Program-made: the position numbers and the translations under genes
Shown: piece after piece, positions 42,660 to 52,873 of the stretch
Layout of the letters: each line of letters begins with the position of its first letter
How positions within the stretch are numbered: position 1 is the first letter of the stretch
The notes under the pieces: model-generated
Database searches by the model: none
What the model saw: only the letters and a program-made list of their open reading frames with translations
What the model was told of the DNA's origin: nothing
Origin: CAVYOD01 sp963770045
Lineage (GTDB): Bacteria; Acidobacteriota; Aminicenantia; Aminicenantales; CAVYOD01
Assembly (NCBI GenBank): GCA_963770045.1
Contig: CAVYOD010000015.1
Span: forward strand, 290,297-354,296
DNA length: 64,000 nt
Direction: 5' to 3'

Positions 42660-43961
42660 TCAAAACATCTTCTTTGGCTTGGGAATTTTCTTGTATAAAG
42701 TGGATTTGCTTTTGTCGTACAAAACCTTTCCGTTCATGATGGTGTAATCGACATAGGTCCTGTAGTCCAGAGGGTTTCCATCAAGGATGATGATATCAGC
42801 GTCCTTGCCTTCTTCCAGGCTCCCCACTCGATCACTCATCCCGAGGAGTCTTGCCGGTTCGATGGTCAGAGCTTCCAGGGCAGTTTTCTCATCGAGCCCG
42901 CCCCTGACGGCAAAAGCTCCGGCGAGCGGGAAAGTCAGAAGATCATTCCCAATCATTCCACCGAGGCCGATGGAAGGCTCTGTACTCAGAAGCGCGAACT
43001 CTATTCCTTTTTCTTTTTGCAGGACCGCATTCTTAATGTTGGATCCTCCCGAAGGATGCCGATAGGGATCTCCTTTCAGAAAGGCTTCGGGCTGGATGAT
43101 CGTCGAAATGTTCCGCCGTCCGATTTCCTCAGCCAGGAGCCATCCTTCAGCGGCTCCGAGGATCTGCGCCTGGACGCTGAACTCATCAACAAAAGCCAGT
43201 ACCTTCAGAATGTCCTTTTTTTTGTCCGCGTTGAAACGAACGGGCAATTCGTTCTTGAGGACGGACACATAATATTTAAGGTCGGGAGTCATGACCGGAG
43301 CCTTGGCTTCCTTTATGTTTTTTGACTTCTCGTACTGGGCTTCTTGAGCGAGAAACTCGCTGGACCTCTGGAAGAAGCCCCTGAGTTCTTCTTTCTCAGA
43401 GGGTAAGAGCCGGGTCATATCAACATAAAGAAAGGCTGGCTCTTTGATCAACATATCCTTGAGAGATCCGTAATAGGGCTTGAGGATGGCATTGCGGAAG
43501 CCGTAATTCTTCTGCCCCGCTTCTCCCGGTTCTTCATAAGGCGACGGACCGGCATTGGAGCTAAAGGTTGTGATTCCGGTGGCCAGGCAGAGGCGCAACT
43601 CGAGGCTAAAAGGGTCAAGATAATTGAAGATCTTCGGATTCGTGTCTTCTTTAATGATGGGGTGCATGGCAAACGGACTGGAATGGACCACAACAAACCC
43701 GGGCATGATCCACTTGTCCTTGGCTTCCAAGATCATCGCATCTTGCGGGACGGGAAGATTTTGTCCAATCTTGTTAATTTTCCCGTCCTTTATAAGGATA
43801 TAGCCATCATGAATGATTCCATGAGTGATGGTATAGATGGTTCCCCCTTTTATGATCAGGGCATCGGATTTGGCCTCCTCTGATCTGCCGGACTGGCAAA
43901 GCGACAGGATCGCTATGGCCATAAGCGAAACAACACTCAGGGTCTTGGCTCTAGTCTTCAT
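42660..43961 (-). CDS. Exported amidohydrolase-like protein A1 (HxH motif altered)
   Basis: 433 residues with a signal peptide (VVSLMAIAILSLCQSGRS). The fold of the imidazolonepropionase-like amidohydrolases is seen: an N-terminal beta part (GGTIYTITHGIIHDGYILIK), the turn before the barrel (WIMPGFVVVHSSPF), and the C-terminal signature ALTIEPARLLGMSDRVGSLE followed by GKDADIIILDGNPLD. The metal motif is H-S-S rather than H-x-H and the preceding Asp is Val, so metal binding is doubtful. Its ATG overlaps the TGA of A2 (ATGA). Last of ten paralogues in the row. Confidence 0.85.
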   Translation of the reverse strand: MKTRAKTLSVVSLMAIAILSLCQSGRSEEAKSDALIIKGGTIYTITHGIIHDGYILIKDGKINKIGQNLPVPQDAMILEAKDKWIMPGFVVVHSSPFAMHPIIKEDTNPKIFNYLDPFSLELRLCLATGITTFSSNAGPSPYEEPGEAGQKNYGFRNAILKPYYGSLKDMLIKEPAFLYVDMTRLLPSEKEELRGFFQRSSEFLAQEAQYEKSKNIKEAKAPVMTPDLKYYVSVLKNELPVRFNADKKKDILKVLAFVDEFSVQAQILGAAEGWLLAEEIGRRNISTIIQPEAFLKGDPYRHPSGGSNIKNAVLQKEKGIEFALLSTEPSIGLGGMIGNDLLTFPLAGAFAVRGGLDEKTALEALTIEPARLLGMSDRVGSLEEGKDADIIILDGNPLDYRTYVDYTIMNGKVLYDKSKSTLYKKIPKPKKMF

Positions 43962-45271
43962 TGGACGATTTTCCCTCCCAAAAAGACTTTTTCGATGACG
44001 GGAACGTTATCGAAGGGATCATTTTTCAAAACGATCAGATCCGCTTTTTTCCCTTTTTCTAGGCTGCCTACGAGTGAGTCGATCCCCAAGAGTTGAGCGG
44101 GAATAAGGGTCACTCCCTTGAAAAGGACATCCTTCTTAAGGCCGTACTGAGAGAGCTCATTGAGGTAGTCCAAGAGATGGATTTGCTCCTCGATATTCCC
44201 TGGTGCCTGGAAAGCGAGCTTTAGATCCAGGGCCTGGCATTTGAGCACGTAGTTGGTCCTCTCGGGATTGGGCTGGAAAAAGCCTGACCGGACATCGATT
44301 CCGGGTTCAAGTATGAGCGGGATGTTTTTCTCTTTGAGCAACGGGCCTGCCTTGTACACCTCCGTGCCGCCTTTGATAATTAACCTGACCTTAGGATATC
44401 CGGCGAGAAGCTCCAAAAGATGCGAGACTGCGTCTGGACCGGCGCATTCAGCCAGAAGCGGAGTCTTCCCATCGACAACGTCCATAAAAACCTTCGCGGA
44501 TTCGCTGATCGTGGGCTCTTCTTTCTGTGCTTCCTCTTTGGCCTTGTCTTTGGCCACGTCTTTGCTTTTTCCCTCTTTCGGTTTGGCCTTTTCTTCTGCC
44601 TTCTTTTTCTGCTCCTCCAGGAGTCTCTGGGCCTCTTCCAGAGAACCTTTGAGCATATTCCAGAAAGGCGTGTTGACATAGACCGAGATCTTGAGGAAAG
44701 CTTTGTCTTTGACTACGATATCTTCAAAATTGTCGCCTTCAGGCCTGAAGACGGCCCCCAACCCCGAGATCCCGGCCGGAGGAGGGGAAATACCAAGCGT
44801 GGTGAAACCATTCTTTAGGGCCAATGAATAATCCGGGTGATCAGGATCGATCGAATAAAGAACTGGATAGAAAGCGAGGTTTTTACCGGCCGGTTCAGGC
44901 ATCCTAAAAAAGGATTCGATTTCTGATTTATTTTTCTTATAAATCCCCAAATTGGAATCAGGAGAGACGATTCCGGGCATGACGAACTTCCCTTGAAAAT
45001 CCAGGACCTCGGCATCCGGAGGAATCGCAACCTGGGCCCCGATTTCGGCGATGCGGTCATTCTTGATAAGGATGACTCCGTTTTCAATTTCGCCCTGGGC
45101 GACGGTCTGGATTTTTCCCGCTCTGATGGCGACGACCTTCTCTTTGGCCACGGGAGAGGAATCGGAGAAAGCGATAGAGAGCGCGAGAACTGCAGCAAAA
45201 AGAAAAACCCTACGCCCCAGCTTCCAGATTTTTCTCAGCTCAATAGATTTGTCCGTCTTTGGAAAGGTCAT
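43958..45271 (-). CDS. Exported amidohydrolase-like protein A2 (HxH motif absent)
   Basis: 437 residues with a signal peptide (VFLFAAVLALSIAFS). The usual HxH position reads VMPGIVSPDSNLG, with no His at all. The C-terminal half ends in IPAQLLGIDSLVGSLEKGKK, the conserved family block. Between residues 215 and 260 lies a long Lys/Glu/Ala-rich coil (starting EEQKKKAEEKAKPKEGKSKD), an insertion also seen in several neighbours. It overlaps A3 by about 30 bases at its start and A1 by 4 at its end. Probably not an active hydrolase. Confidence 0.84.
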   Translation of the reverse strand: MTFPKTDKSIELRKIWKLGRRVFLFAAVLALSIAFSDSSPVAKEKVVAIRAGKIQTVAQGEIENGVILIKNDRIAEIGAQVAIPPDAEVLDFQGKFVMPGIVSPDSNLGIYKKNKSEIESFFRMPEPAGKNLAFYPVLYSIDPDHPDYSLALKNGFTTLGISPPPAGISGLGAVFRPEGDNFEDIVVKDKAFLKISVYVNTPFWNMLKGSLEEAQRLLEEQKKKAEEKAKPKEGKSKDVAKDKAKEEAQKEEPTISESAKVFMDVVDGKTPLLAECAGPDAVSHLLELLAGYPKVRLIIKGGTEVYKAGPLLKEKNIPLILEPGIDVRSGFFQPNPERTNYVLKCQALDLKLAFQAPGNIEEQIHLLDYLNELSQYGLKKDVLFKGVTLIPAQLLGIDSLVGSLEKGKKADLIVLKNDPFDNVPVIEKVFLGGKIVQ

Positions 45272-46482
45272 AGACTATTCTCCCATTCACAAGAACGAGG
45301 GTGGTGTGATTTCGGGCATCAAGGGGATTTCCCGTCCAAATAACCAGGTCGGCATCCTTGCCGGCCTCGATGCTTCCGACCCTATGGTCCACCATCATCG
45401 TCCTTGCCCCGTAGATGGTGACCCCTCTGAGGGCTTCCTGTTCATCGAGCCCGAGCCGGACGGCCATGGCCGCTTGCAGAAAGAGCTTCTCCTCACCGCC
45501 CCCAACCGAATCGGTGTTGATCGAGATGTTTTTGGCTCCGCCCTTTTCATATTCGGTTATGATCCCCAGAAAAGAATCTTTCTCAAAATCATAGAGCCTG
45601 GGGCCGCAGTCATAGGCGATCTTTCTCGTCGCATATCGCCGGGCCGTTCCGGAACGCCCCAAATTCACCATGGGTGATGACCGCGTGCTCGATCCCGAAT
45701 TCCTCGAGGTACATCCGGTAGACCATCTGGACAACCTGAAACCAGCAGCAATGCACGAAGACGGGAAGCGTCCCCTCGAAGATGTCCTTGGTGTATTCAA
45801 ACCGGAGATCTTTCTTGGGTTTTTCTTTTGACTTCCCGGTTTCATAATCCTTCCAGGCATCATGATAAGCCTTGACCTGCTTGATGAGCTCCCGAAGATG
45901 CCAGTTCATTCCCATCCGCCCCGCGCCGATTTCTCCGGAATACGGCCTCTCCGGGTTTCCCGCTTGGGCAATCTTCATGATCCCCGGGAAGCGCAGGATG
46001 ACATCGTCAAGATTGTCCCCGGCTGTTTTCATGAGAATGCCGGTGCCGCCATCGTTGCTGCCGCTTCCGGGAATGAAATTGATGGTCGTCACTCCCGCAG
46101 CAACGGCCCGTCTGAGGGCGGGCGTGTTGAGGGCGACGGCATTGAGAATCCGCAGTTCCGGATTGAGCTGATAGACCGAATCATTAAAGTCTTCAGTGCT
46201 TTCTCCGCCGGAATGGGAATGGATATCGACAAAACCCGGCAGGAGCCAGTACGAAGAGGCATCGATCACTTTGTATCCGGGGGGAATAGGAATTTGACTT
46301 CCGACCTTTTCTATTTTTCCGTCTCTGACCAGCACGACGCCGTTCTCGATGATCCCCTTGGTTATGGTCAAGATTTTTCCGGCTTTGATGGCATAGGTCG
46401 GAAAACCGCGCGCGGCCGCAAACAGAGCCGGCGAAATAAACAGTGTCACGAGCCAGATAAGCCATCTATTTTTGCTCTTCAT
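45240..46482 (-). CDS. Exported amidohydrolase A3, the only member with intact metal motif, one frameshift
   Basis: About 414 residues with a signal peptide and GGAGGAAG before the ATG. The metal-binding HxH is intact in LPGFVDIHSHSGGE; further candidate ligands are His in PVFVHCCW, His in VITHGEFGA and Asp in ISINTDSVGGG. It therefore has the ligands expected of an active metal-dependent amidohydrolase, acting on an amide, cyclic amide or small peptide in the periplasm. The sequence around the second and third His differs from the HAHRADDI type that the neighbours derive from. One frameshift lies near 45635. It is the third-from-last of the ten paralogous genes. Confidence 0.87.
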
Positions 46483-46499
46483 CTCTTCCTCCGCATCCC

Positions 46500-47840
46500 C
46501 TATTCTTTGGGATAAGCAAGCTTCCCGTTGACATAGACCTGCTCGATTTTCGTATCGAATCTAAAAGGCTCTCCGCTCAGAACAACAAAATCGGCGTCTT
46601 TCCCCGCCTCGAAGGAGCCGACTTTGTCGGCGATACCCAGAATCCTGGCTGCGTTAATGGTTAGGACGTTGAGAGCCTCCGCTTCCGTCAGCCCGTCCTG
46701 GATGGCATAAGTCAGTTGAAATGGAAGGAATGGCGCACCGGCATTCGACTGGGAGCTGAAGGCCACCGGCACATTTTTGATCAACAGTTCTTTGATATAA
46801 TTGATCCTCTGTCCTTTCTTGACATAGACAGCCTCGGGACCGGCAATGACAGGGATTCTCTTCGTAGCGAGTTCGCCGGCAATTCTATAGGCCTCCTGCC
46901 CTCCCACGAGGACCAGGTTTAGCTTGAATTCGTCCGCGATCTTCACAGCCGCCTGGATCTCATTGATCCGGGAGGCGCGGATCATCACCGGGATTTTTCC
47001 CCTCAAGACCTGGAGGATGATTTCCTGGTTTTCATCCTTCCTGGGCTCTTTGGGTTCCTCGAGCGTTTGCTCCGCGGGTTCTTGTTTTTGAGCCTGAGCT
47101 TCCTTTTTTTGATCTTTTGCTTTTTTCTTTTCGAGGTATGTTTTCAAATCTTTTTCGTATTTCTTGAAGCTCTTCTCATATTCCAGGGCGTCCAGGAAAA
47201 TCTTCTTCAGTTCTCCGTAACGCTCCGTGACATTCTCTTTGACAACGAAGGAGAACTCCTCCCCTGCTGGATTTTTTAAGATGAGATCCGACGGCGAATC
47301 CGCAAAAAGCTTGACGCAGGCTGAAGTGCCATCGACAAGATAGTCCGCGGGGATGGCAATCTTGGCAGAAGTAATCCCCCCGGCCAGAGATTTTCCAAAA
47401 GAGAAATCTTTGTAGAAGACAGCCTGGACACTCTGGAAACGAGCTTCAGGCTTGGGGGGCGCTTCGGGAGGAGCAGGCATTTGCCAGGGAACGGGTATTC
47501 CTGGCGGCGGCGGCGGCTCCGTCTTAACACTAAAGTTCTCCTCGTGGAAACCCAGGGCACAGTGGGCGTCAATAAACCCCGGAACGATAATCCTGTCGGT
47601 GAAATCGATGACCTGGGCGTTTTCCGGGGGTTTGGGCTTCTTATCGACCCTGATGATTTTTTTCCCTTCGACCAAAATCGCGCCATTCTCAAGAATTCCG
47701 GTTCTCTCGCAGCCGTAGATTTTTTTGGCTTTGATGTAGATCGGTTTTTCAGCGGAGAAAATCAGACCCGCTGCAAAGCCGAGAAACAACAAGAATAAGA
47801 AAGAAGCCCGGGCAAACAAGACTCTTTCAGTGTTGCTCAT
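46500..47840 (-). CDS. Exported amidohydrolase-like protein A4 (half HxH motif)
   Basis: 446 residues with a signal peptide (ASFLFLLFLGFAAGLIFS). The motif reads VPGFIDAHCALGF: first His kept, second replaced by Ala. The later HAHRADDI-type block has become PVMIRASRINEI and the EHG block VLVGGQE, so three ligands are gone. A Pro-rich loop (starting PPPPPGIPVPWQMPAPPEAP) and a Lys/Glu-rich coil (EKKKAKDQKKEAQAQKQEPA) are inserted. The C-terminal ARILGIADKVGSFEAGKDAD block is typical. It overlaps the end of A5 by 14 bases. Confidence 0.85.
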   Translation of the reverse strand: MSNTERVLFARASFLFLLFLGFAAGLIFSAEKPIYIKAKKIYGCERTGILENGAILVEGKKIIRVDKKPKPPENAQVIDFTDRIIVPGFIDAHCALGFHEENFSVKTEPPPPPGIPVPWQMPAPPEAPPKPEARFQSVQAVFYKDFSFGKSLAGGITSAKIAIPADYLVDGTSACVKLFADSPSDLILKNPAGEEFSFVVKENVTERYGELKKIFLDALEYEKSFKKYEKDLKTYLEKKKAKDQKKEAQAQKQEPAEQTLEEPKEPRKDENQEIILQVLRGKIPVMIRASRINEIQAAVKIADEFKLNLVLVGGQEAYRIAGELATKRIPVIAGPEAVYVKKGQRINYIKELLIKNVPVAFSSQSNAGAPFLPFQLTYAIQDGLTEAEALNVLTINAARILGIADKVGSFEAGKDADFVVLSGEPFRFDTKIEQVYVNGKLAYPKE

Positions 47841-49071
47841 AGATGATTCTTCCTTCGATCATGACTTTTCTTAATCGGGGCAGCGGTTTTCCCGCTTCGC
47901 TCTGGAAAAATAGGATATCTGCATCTTTTCCCTTTTCTAAGCTGCCGATGCGGCTGTCCACTCCAAAGATCCGGGCGGGATTGATGGTGATCGACTTGAT
48001 GAGATCTTCGCTTGAAAGGCCGAACCTCTGATGGTATTGGACGATCCAGAGGAGATCCGGGAGGTACTTATCTTCAGCCGGGACAATACTTGTCAGGATT
48101 CCCTGGCTCATGAGGGCTGAGATATTTTCAGGATCGTTCAAGGAGGCCTCGGAGAGAGGAAAAGACTTCTCTTGATAGGCGTCGTTCGGTTTCAGATTCG
48201 ATTCAGCGATCACCGGGATGTTCTTTTCTTTGAGGACGGCGGATAATCTGTGGGCTTCCGCGCCGCCGGATATAATCAAGGGCATTTTCAATTGCTCTGA
48301 AAGCTCCAACGCCTGTTCGATTTCTGGGACTCTCTGGCATTGAACGAGCAACGGGATCTTCTGTTCCTGCGCCTGTCTTAAAGAAGAAGAGATGTTATTC
48401 ATATATTTCGCTAGATCCCCCGTATACGGCTCGAATCGGAAAAGGCCTCGGACGACCCAATAGGCGCCGAGAGAGGAGGAAGGAAACTGTTTCTGGACGG
48501 GTGTTATGGGATTCTCGTCACTGATCGGCGCGGGATAAACCTTGGTCATCGGAGGAAGAAGCGAGCCTTCTCCCAGATTGATCCTGAGGGCAGCGTCTTT
48601 TTTTAGAACCGAGGAGCCGCCGTGACCTGTTCCCAGCTTGACCAGGGCCCCTTTTCCCGATATGAGTCCGTTCTTTGATGTATCCAGGTAGACAGAGGTG
48701 ATGCCTCCGGCCAGAAGACGGCTGTGATCTCCGAAGAAATCAAGCCCGTCGAGTGAGGAAAGGTCCGGAGAGAACGATTCGAAATTCTGGATTTCCGCGG
48801 GACTTAAACGGCAGGAAGACGCGATGAAACCCGGATAGAGAATCCAGCCGGAGGCCTCGATGACCTCGGCCCCTGCCGGCACGGTAATATTGTCTCCGAT
48901 GGCAGCAATCTTGCCTTCCTGGATCAGGATGACGCCGGCCTTGATGATCTCGCCGGCCATGGTGTGAATCTCCGCCCCCCGGATAGCCTTTGTCTGGCCG
49001 AAGATGAGAATTCCTGAGCCGAGGAAAACAATGAGGCAAAACGAAACCGCCAGCTTGATGATGATCTTCAT
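47827..49071 (-). CDS. Exported amidohydrolase-like protein A5 (HxH motif absent)
   Basis: About 415 residues, intact. The start at 49071 gives a clean signal peptide (LAVSFCLIVFLGSGILIF); a longer start at 49095 is possible. The metal site reads YPGFIASSCRLSP and the second block PLLVQCQRVPEIEQAL, so no metal-binding His remains in either. The family C-terminus is clear (ARIFGVDSRIGSLEKGKDAD). It contains GISRSL-type family segments such as LAGGITSVYLDTSKNGLISG, so the fold is probably preserved although the enzyme is likely inactive. Confidence 0.84.
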   Translation of the reverse strand: MKIIIKLAVSFCLIVFLGSGILIFGQTKAIRGAEIHTMAGEIIKAGVILIQEGKIAAIGDNITVPAGAEVIEASGWILYPGFIASSCRLSPAEIQNFESFSPDLSSLDGLDFFGDHSRLLAGGITSVYLDTSKNGLISGKGALVKLGTGHGGSSVLKKDAALRINLGEGSLLPPMTKVYPAPISDENPITPVQKQFPSSSLGAYWVVRGLFRFEPYTGDLAKYMNNISSSLRQAQEQKIPLLVQCQRVPEIEQALELSEQLKMPLIISGGAEAHRLSAVLKEKNIPVIAESNLKPNDAYQEKSFPLSEASLNDPENISALMSQGILTSIVPAEDKYLPDLLWIVQYHQRFGLSSEDLIKSITINPARIFGVDSRIGSLEKGKDADILFFQSEAGKPLPRLRKVMIEGRIIYEQH

Positions 49072-49101
49072 TTTTTCGCCTCTTGCCTTTTTCATGCTCG
49101 T

Positions 49102-50367
49102 CTATTGGCCGATCTTATCGTCGGCGAGATCCTTCAAGTCCTCGTCTTTTGTCCGGTCGTAGACCAGCTTTCCTTCGATATAGACCAGCTCCACTTTTCC
49201 GGAGAAATCGAATGGCTCCTTGTCGAGAACCACGAAATTCGCCAGCTTGCCTTTTTCGAGCGATCCGACCTGTCCGTCCAGCCCGAGAATCTGGGCCGGC
49301 ACCAGGCTAATGGATTTCAAGGCGATTTCCGGGGAAATTCCACAACTGATAAGTTTCATGGCCTGGTAAAAAAGTGTCCTCGCCTGGACCTTATCCGGGT
49401 CCGACTGAAGAGCAAAGTCGACGCCTTTAGCCTGGAAGGCGGTGGCCACATCCACTTTTCTTAGCTCCTCCGTGACCGGGTCTTTTTCAAAGTAGATCAG
49501 CTCGGGATCGAGAATGACCTTCAGTTTCTTCAGGGCGGCAAAATCGGCCGCTTTGTAGGCTTCTGGACCGAGGACATAAACGGTCTTCAGGCCATAGACT
49601 TCGCTCAGTTTTTGGGCCTCAACCACATCGGAAGGCGTCGGGCAGTAAATGAACGCCCCGTAGCGACCTTTGAGCAGATCCCCAACCGATTCGTACTTGA
49701 CATATTCGGGAGAGCGGAAAGACATGGGGGTTGAGACCATCTCCTCTTTTTTATCCGCTGGGGTTTTCTTCTCTTTTTTCTCGAGATACTCCTTGGTCTC
49801 ATCAAAATAGCGGCGGAGTTGAGCCATGACCCCTATCCTTGACTGAGCGGGTGTTCCCGCGACCGATATCTTCATTCCTGAATCCGGAACCATGATGGCA
49901 TCTCCGATAATCAATCCAAAGGTCTTGATGACGGCGCCCCGGCCTCCTAGAATCGTCGCGTTGCCCGGCATGATGTTCATGGTCGTAACCCCGGATCTCA
50001 AGGCCGATTTAATGGCGTCATGGGACAGGTCGAGACTGTCCATTACGGTCACGAAGGGTGTGAGAGGATTTGTTTCATTGGGAATGTCATAGCCCCGGGC
50101 CGCATGGGCTTCTACCAGACCCGGGACAATGATTTTCTGGCTATAGTCTATAACCTCCGCATTCCAGGGAATCTTGCCTTCTGGTCCGAGTTCGGAGATT
50201 TTCCCGTTCTCGATCAAAAGGATGCCTTTCTCGATGACACCCTGGGTCACCGTATAAATCTTCTTGGCCTTGATGGCTTTGATTTGTGATACCAGGGGCA
50301 GAGGTGATAAAACCGCAAGCGCTAAAACAAAGGTCATGAAATGGGGAAGTCCAAAAGATCTCTTCAT
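49102..50367 (-). CDS. Exported amidohydrolase-like protein A6 (half HxH motif)
   Basis: About 421 residues, intact. The ATG at 50367 follows AAGGAG; an ATG at 50388 that overlaps the A7 stop in ATGA is an alternative. After the signal peptide the barrel starts with VPGLVEAHAARGYD, keeping the first His only. The Lys-rich insert is short (EKKEKKTPADKKEE). A block reading GAFIYCPTPSDVVEAQ replaces the HAHRADDI segment. The end shows AQILGLDGQVGSLEKGKLAN. Likely not catalytic by the usual two-metal route. Confidence 0.84.
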   Translation of the reverse strand: MKRSFGLPHFMTFVLALAVLSPLPLVSQIKAIKAKKIYTVTQGVIEKGILLIENGKISELGPEGKIPWNAEVIDYSQKIIVPGLVEAHAARGYDIPNETNPLTPFVTVMDSLDLSHDAIKSALRSGVTTMNIMPGNATILGGRGAVIKTFGLIIGDAIMVPDSGMKISVAGTPAQSRIGVMAQLRRYFDETKEYLEKKEKKTPADKKEEMVSTPMSFRSPEYVKYESVGDLLKGRYGAFIYCPTPSDVVEAQKLSEVYGLKTVYVLGPEAYKAADFAALKKLKVILDPELIYFEKDPVTEELRKVDVATAFQAKGVDFALQSDPDKVQARTLFYQAMKLISCGISPEIALKSISLVPAQILGLDGQVGSLEKGKLANFVVLDKEPFDFSGKVELVYIEGKLVYDRTKDEDLKDLADDKIGQ

Positions 50368-50384
50368 CTCGTTTCTCCTTTTCC

Positions 50385-51684
50385 TCATTTGTTCGGATCC
50401 AGCATCTTGCCGCCGATGATGACTTTTTCAAGCCGAGTAGAGGGGTCGAGCGGATCTCCGTTGAAAATCAACAGGTCGCCGTCCTTCCCTTTTTCGATCG
50501 TCCCCACTCTATCTTCTACGCCCAGGATCCTGGCGGCATGACTGGTGAGGGCTTTGAGGGCGGTCTCTTTATCCAGGCCCAACTGGACGGCGAAAATCGC
50601 CTCGTCCCGGAGAGAGCTGATCGGACTCTTATTATCGTTTTGGAAAGCGAAAAGGATTCCCTTTTTGGCTAGGAGCAGAGGCGTCTGTGCTTTGTAGTAA
50701 TCACTCTCGGCGTTGAAATCAAACCTCCCCTCCGGCCTGTAAACAGGTCCGTAGATGACGGGGATATTCCTGCTTTTGAGGTCGTCTAGGTATCTGTAGG
50801 CGTCCACACCTTCTTCCAGGATCCACTTGAAGCCGAATTCATCCATGGCTCTGAGGGCGGCTTTGATGTCCATATACGACCTCGCCCGGATCCGGAGCGG
50901 AATCTCGCCCCGCAAGACTTTGCGCAAAATCAGTTCCTGAGCGTCAAGCGCAGAATCAGGAATCGGTCCCTTGTTTTGAAGCTTGACGAAGGCATTCCGG
51001 AAAATGAAATCGACTCCCATCCTGTTCTGAGGGCGCCGCGTGCGGAGCTCGGGCTCAGATCCAAACGCCTGGTTAAGATAGGCGGGCTCATGCCCGAACG
51101 TCACCTTGAGATGGACCATATTCTTGACGACCATATCTTGCGGCGTCCGGCCTATGGCTTTAAGAACTGTGCCCGTGCCGTTAAACACATTCAGGTTTCC
51201 AGGGGCGACATAGAGGCAGGTGACCCCACTCCGCCAGGCTTTAGCGAAGTCTTCAGAGCGCGGGTCGACAGAATACAGCGCATTGAGCTCGGGCGTGACT
51301 TCGGAACGTCCTTCGTTGAGGGCCATCACTTTGTCTCTCTTCATTGAATAATCTTCTTCACGCAGGTCCATCTCGATGATTTTTGTTTCCGCAGGAAACG
51401 CGGAGATAAGCGTTGGCCGCGATAAAACCCGGAGTCGCCACTCCCTCTTTGAATTCAAGGACATTTGTCCCTTTGGGTAGGGGCGAGTCTATCCCGACGA
51501 ACTCGACCTTCCCGCCTCTGATCAAGACCAGCGCGTTCTTCAAGACCTCCCCGTTGCCCTTGTGCAGGGTCCCGACCCTCAGGGCAGTGAGATCATCAGC
51601 CAGAACGGTCGGCCCGAGAAAACAGAAGATCGTAAAAACCACAGAGACTATTTTCGTTAGCGGACCAAATTTCTTTTTGATCAT
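50385..51684 (-). CDS. Exported amidohydrolase-like protein A7 (HxH motif absent), one frameshift
   Basis: About 432 residues across one frameshift near 51410. The signal peptide (IVSVVFTIFCFLGPTVLA) and beta part are followed by TPGFIAANAYLRVS, where no His remains. The second block is PLRIRARSYMDIKAALRAMD and the third WILEEGVDAY; compared with the HAHRADD / LEHG pattern of active relatives all ligands are changed. The C-terminal block ARILGVEDRVGTIEKGKDGD is intact. It lies 14 bases after A8. Confidence 0.82.
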
Positions 51685-51698
51685 GCTTGCCTGTATCC

Positions 51699-52873
51699 TT
51701 AATTTTGTTTATGAACAAGCCGGCCGTTGGAATAAACGGCCACGACTTTTGCGCCTAAATCCAGAGGCTCTCCAGAAAAGACGATGAAATCCGCGTCTTT
51801 TCCTTCTTCAAGTGAGCCGACGGAATCCGCTACGCCGAGAATCTGAGCTGGATGGAGTGTAATCGTCTTTAGGGCTTCGTCTTGAGAGATCCCCTGGTGG
51901 AAGAGAAGGAGCGCCGACGTCCTCAGTCCCGAGGCTTCTCCTTCCGGCATATCGCTGACAAAGGCAATCCTCACGCCCTTGCGAAAGAGCGAAGCCGCAT
52001 TTTGGAAGACCCTTTCTGGGGCTGAAAAGAGAAGCGGGGAGAGGAGAACGGAGACATCCTGTTTTTTGAGTTCATCGGCGAAGGCAGCCGCTTCTTCGCC
52101 TCCCACGATAACGCCCTTCTTCTTCCAATCGTTTAGCCATTTTAGGGCGGTGTTGATTTCCTCGTAATTGGAGGCGGCGATAAGCGGCTGAAGTTCTCCT
52201 TTGGCTAATTTCGCAATCCCCTCCTCACTCAAGATGTCCGTCCTTCCCTCGTTTTGTCCAGCCTTCTGCATCCACTCATCCAACATCTCCTCGGCTCCCA
52301 TGAGAGACGTCGGAGACCGGTCGTCCCTTTCAACTTGTTTGCAAAAGGAGACCTTGAGAAATCCTCCTTTCTTTAAAAAAGGGAGGCCCCAGGCTGTCCG
52401 TGGTCAATTTGAAAATCGAAGTGATGCCTCCCACAAGGTTTTCATTCCGCGGCGATAAGTTCACCGTGGTGATGCCTTCAGCCAGTGCCGCCCGGACTTC
52501 AGGGCTCAAAGGGTCATAGGCAGCAAAGGCCTCCAGGTCTGAGGTGACGGCCCTGGAATTCTCTAGAAGGCGGTAGTAGGCGGAAACATACGTGTGGGCG
52601 TCGACCAGACCCGGAGCAATGCATTTTCCGGAATAATCCACGACGGTTCCAGCCGGCAGATCTCTGGCTTCGATTATCTTTTTGATCTTACCCCCTTCGA
52701 TGAGAAGGCTGGCTTCGGCCAGCACTCCCCTCGGCCCCGAAGTGTAGATCTTGGCTCCTTTGATCACCAGAGTCTCCGCTTTTTTCTTCGCTTCCCCAAA
52801 AAAGGGAAACCGTAAGAAAGAAGATGAGGAAAAAACTCAGCAGAATTGGCTCTTTGCGTTTACTCATTTTCAT
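51699..52873 (-). CDS. Exported amidohydrolase-like protein A8 (half HxH motif), two frameshifts
   Basis: About 390 residues, somewhat shorter than its neighbours. The ATG at 52873 overlaps the TGA of A9 in ATGA. The signal peptide (ILLSFFLIFFLTVSLFWG) is followed, after a frameshift near 52750, by APGLVDAHTYVSAY with the first His only. A second shift lies near 52320. The later part reads LIAASNYEEINTALKWLND and VIVGGEEAA in place of the ligand blocks. It ends with AQILGVADSVGSLEEGKDAD. Probably catalytically impaired. Confidence 0.8.
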
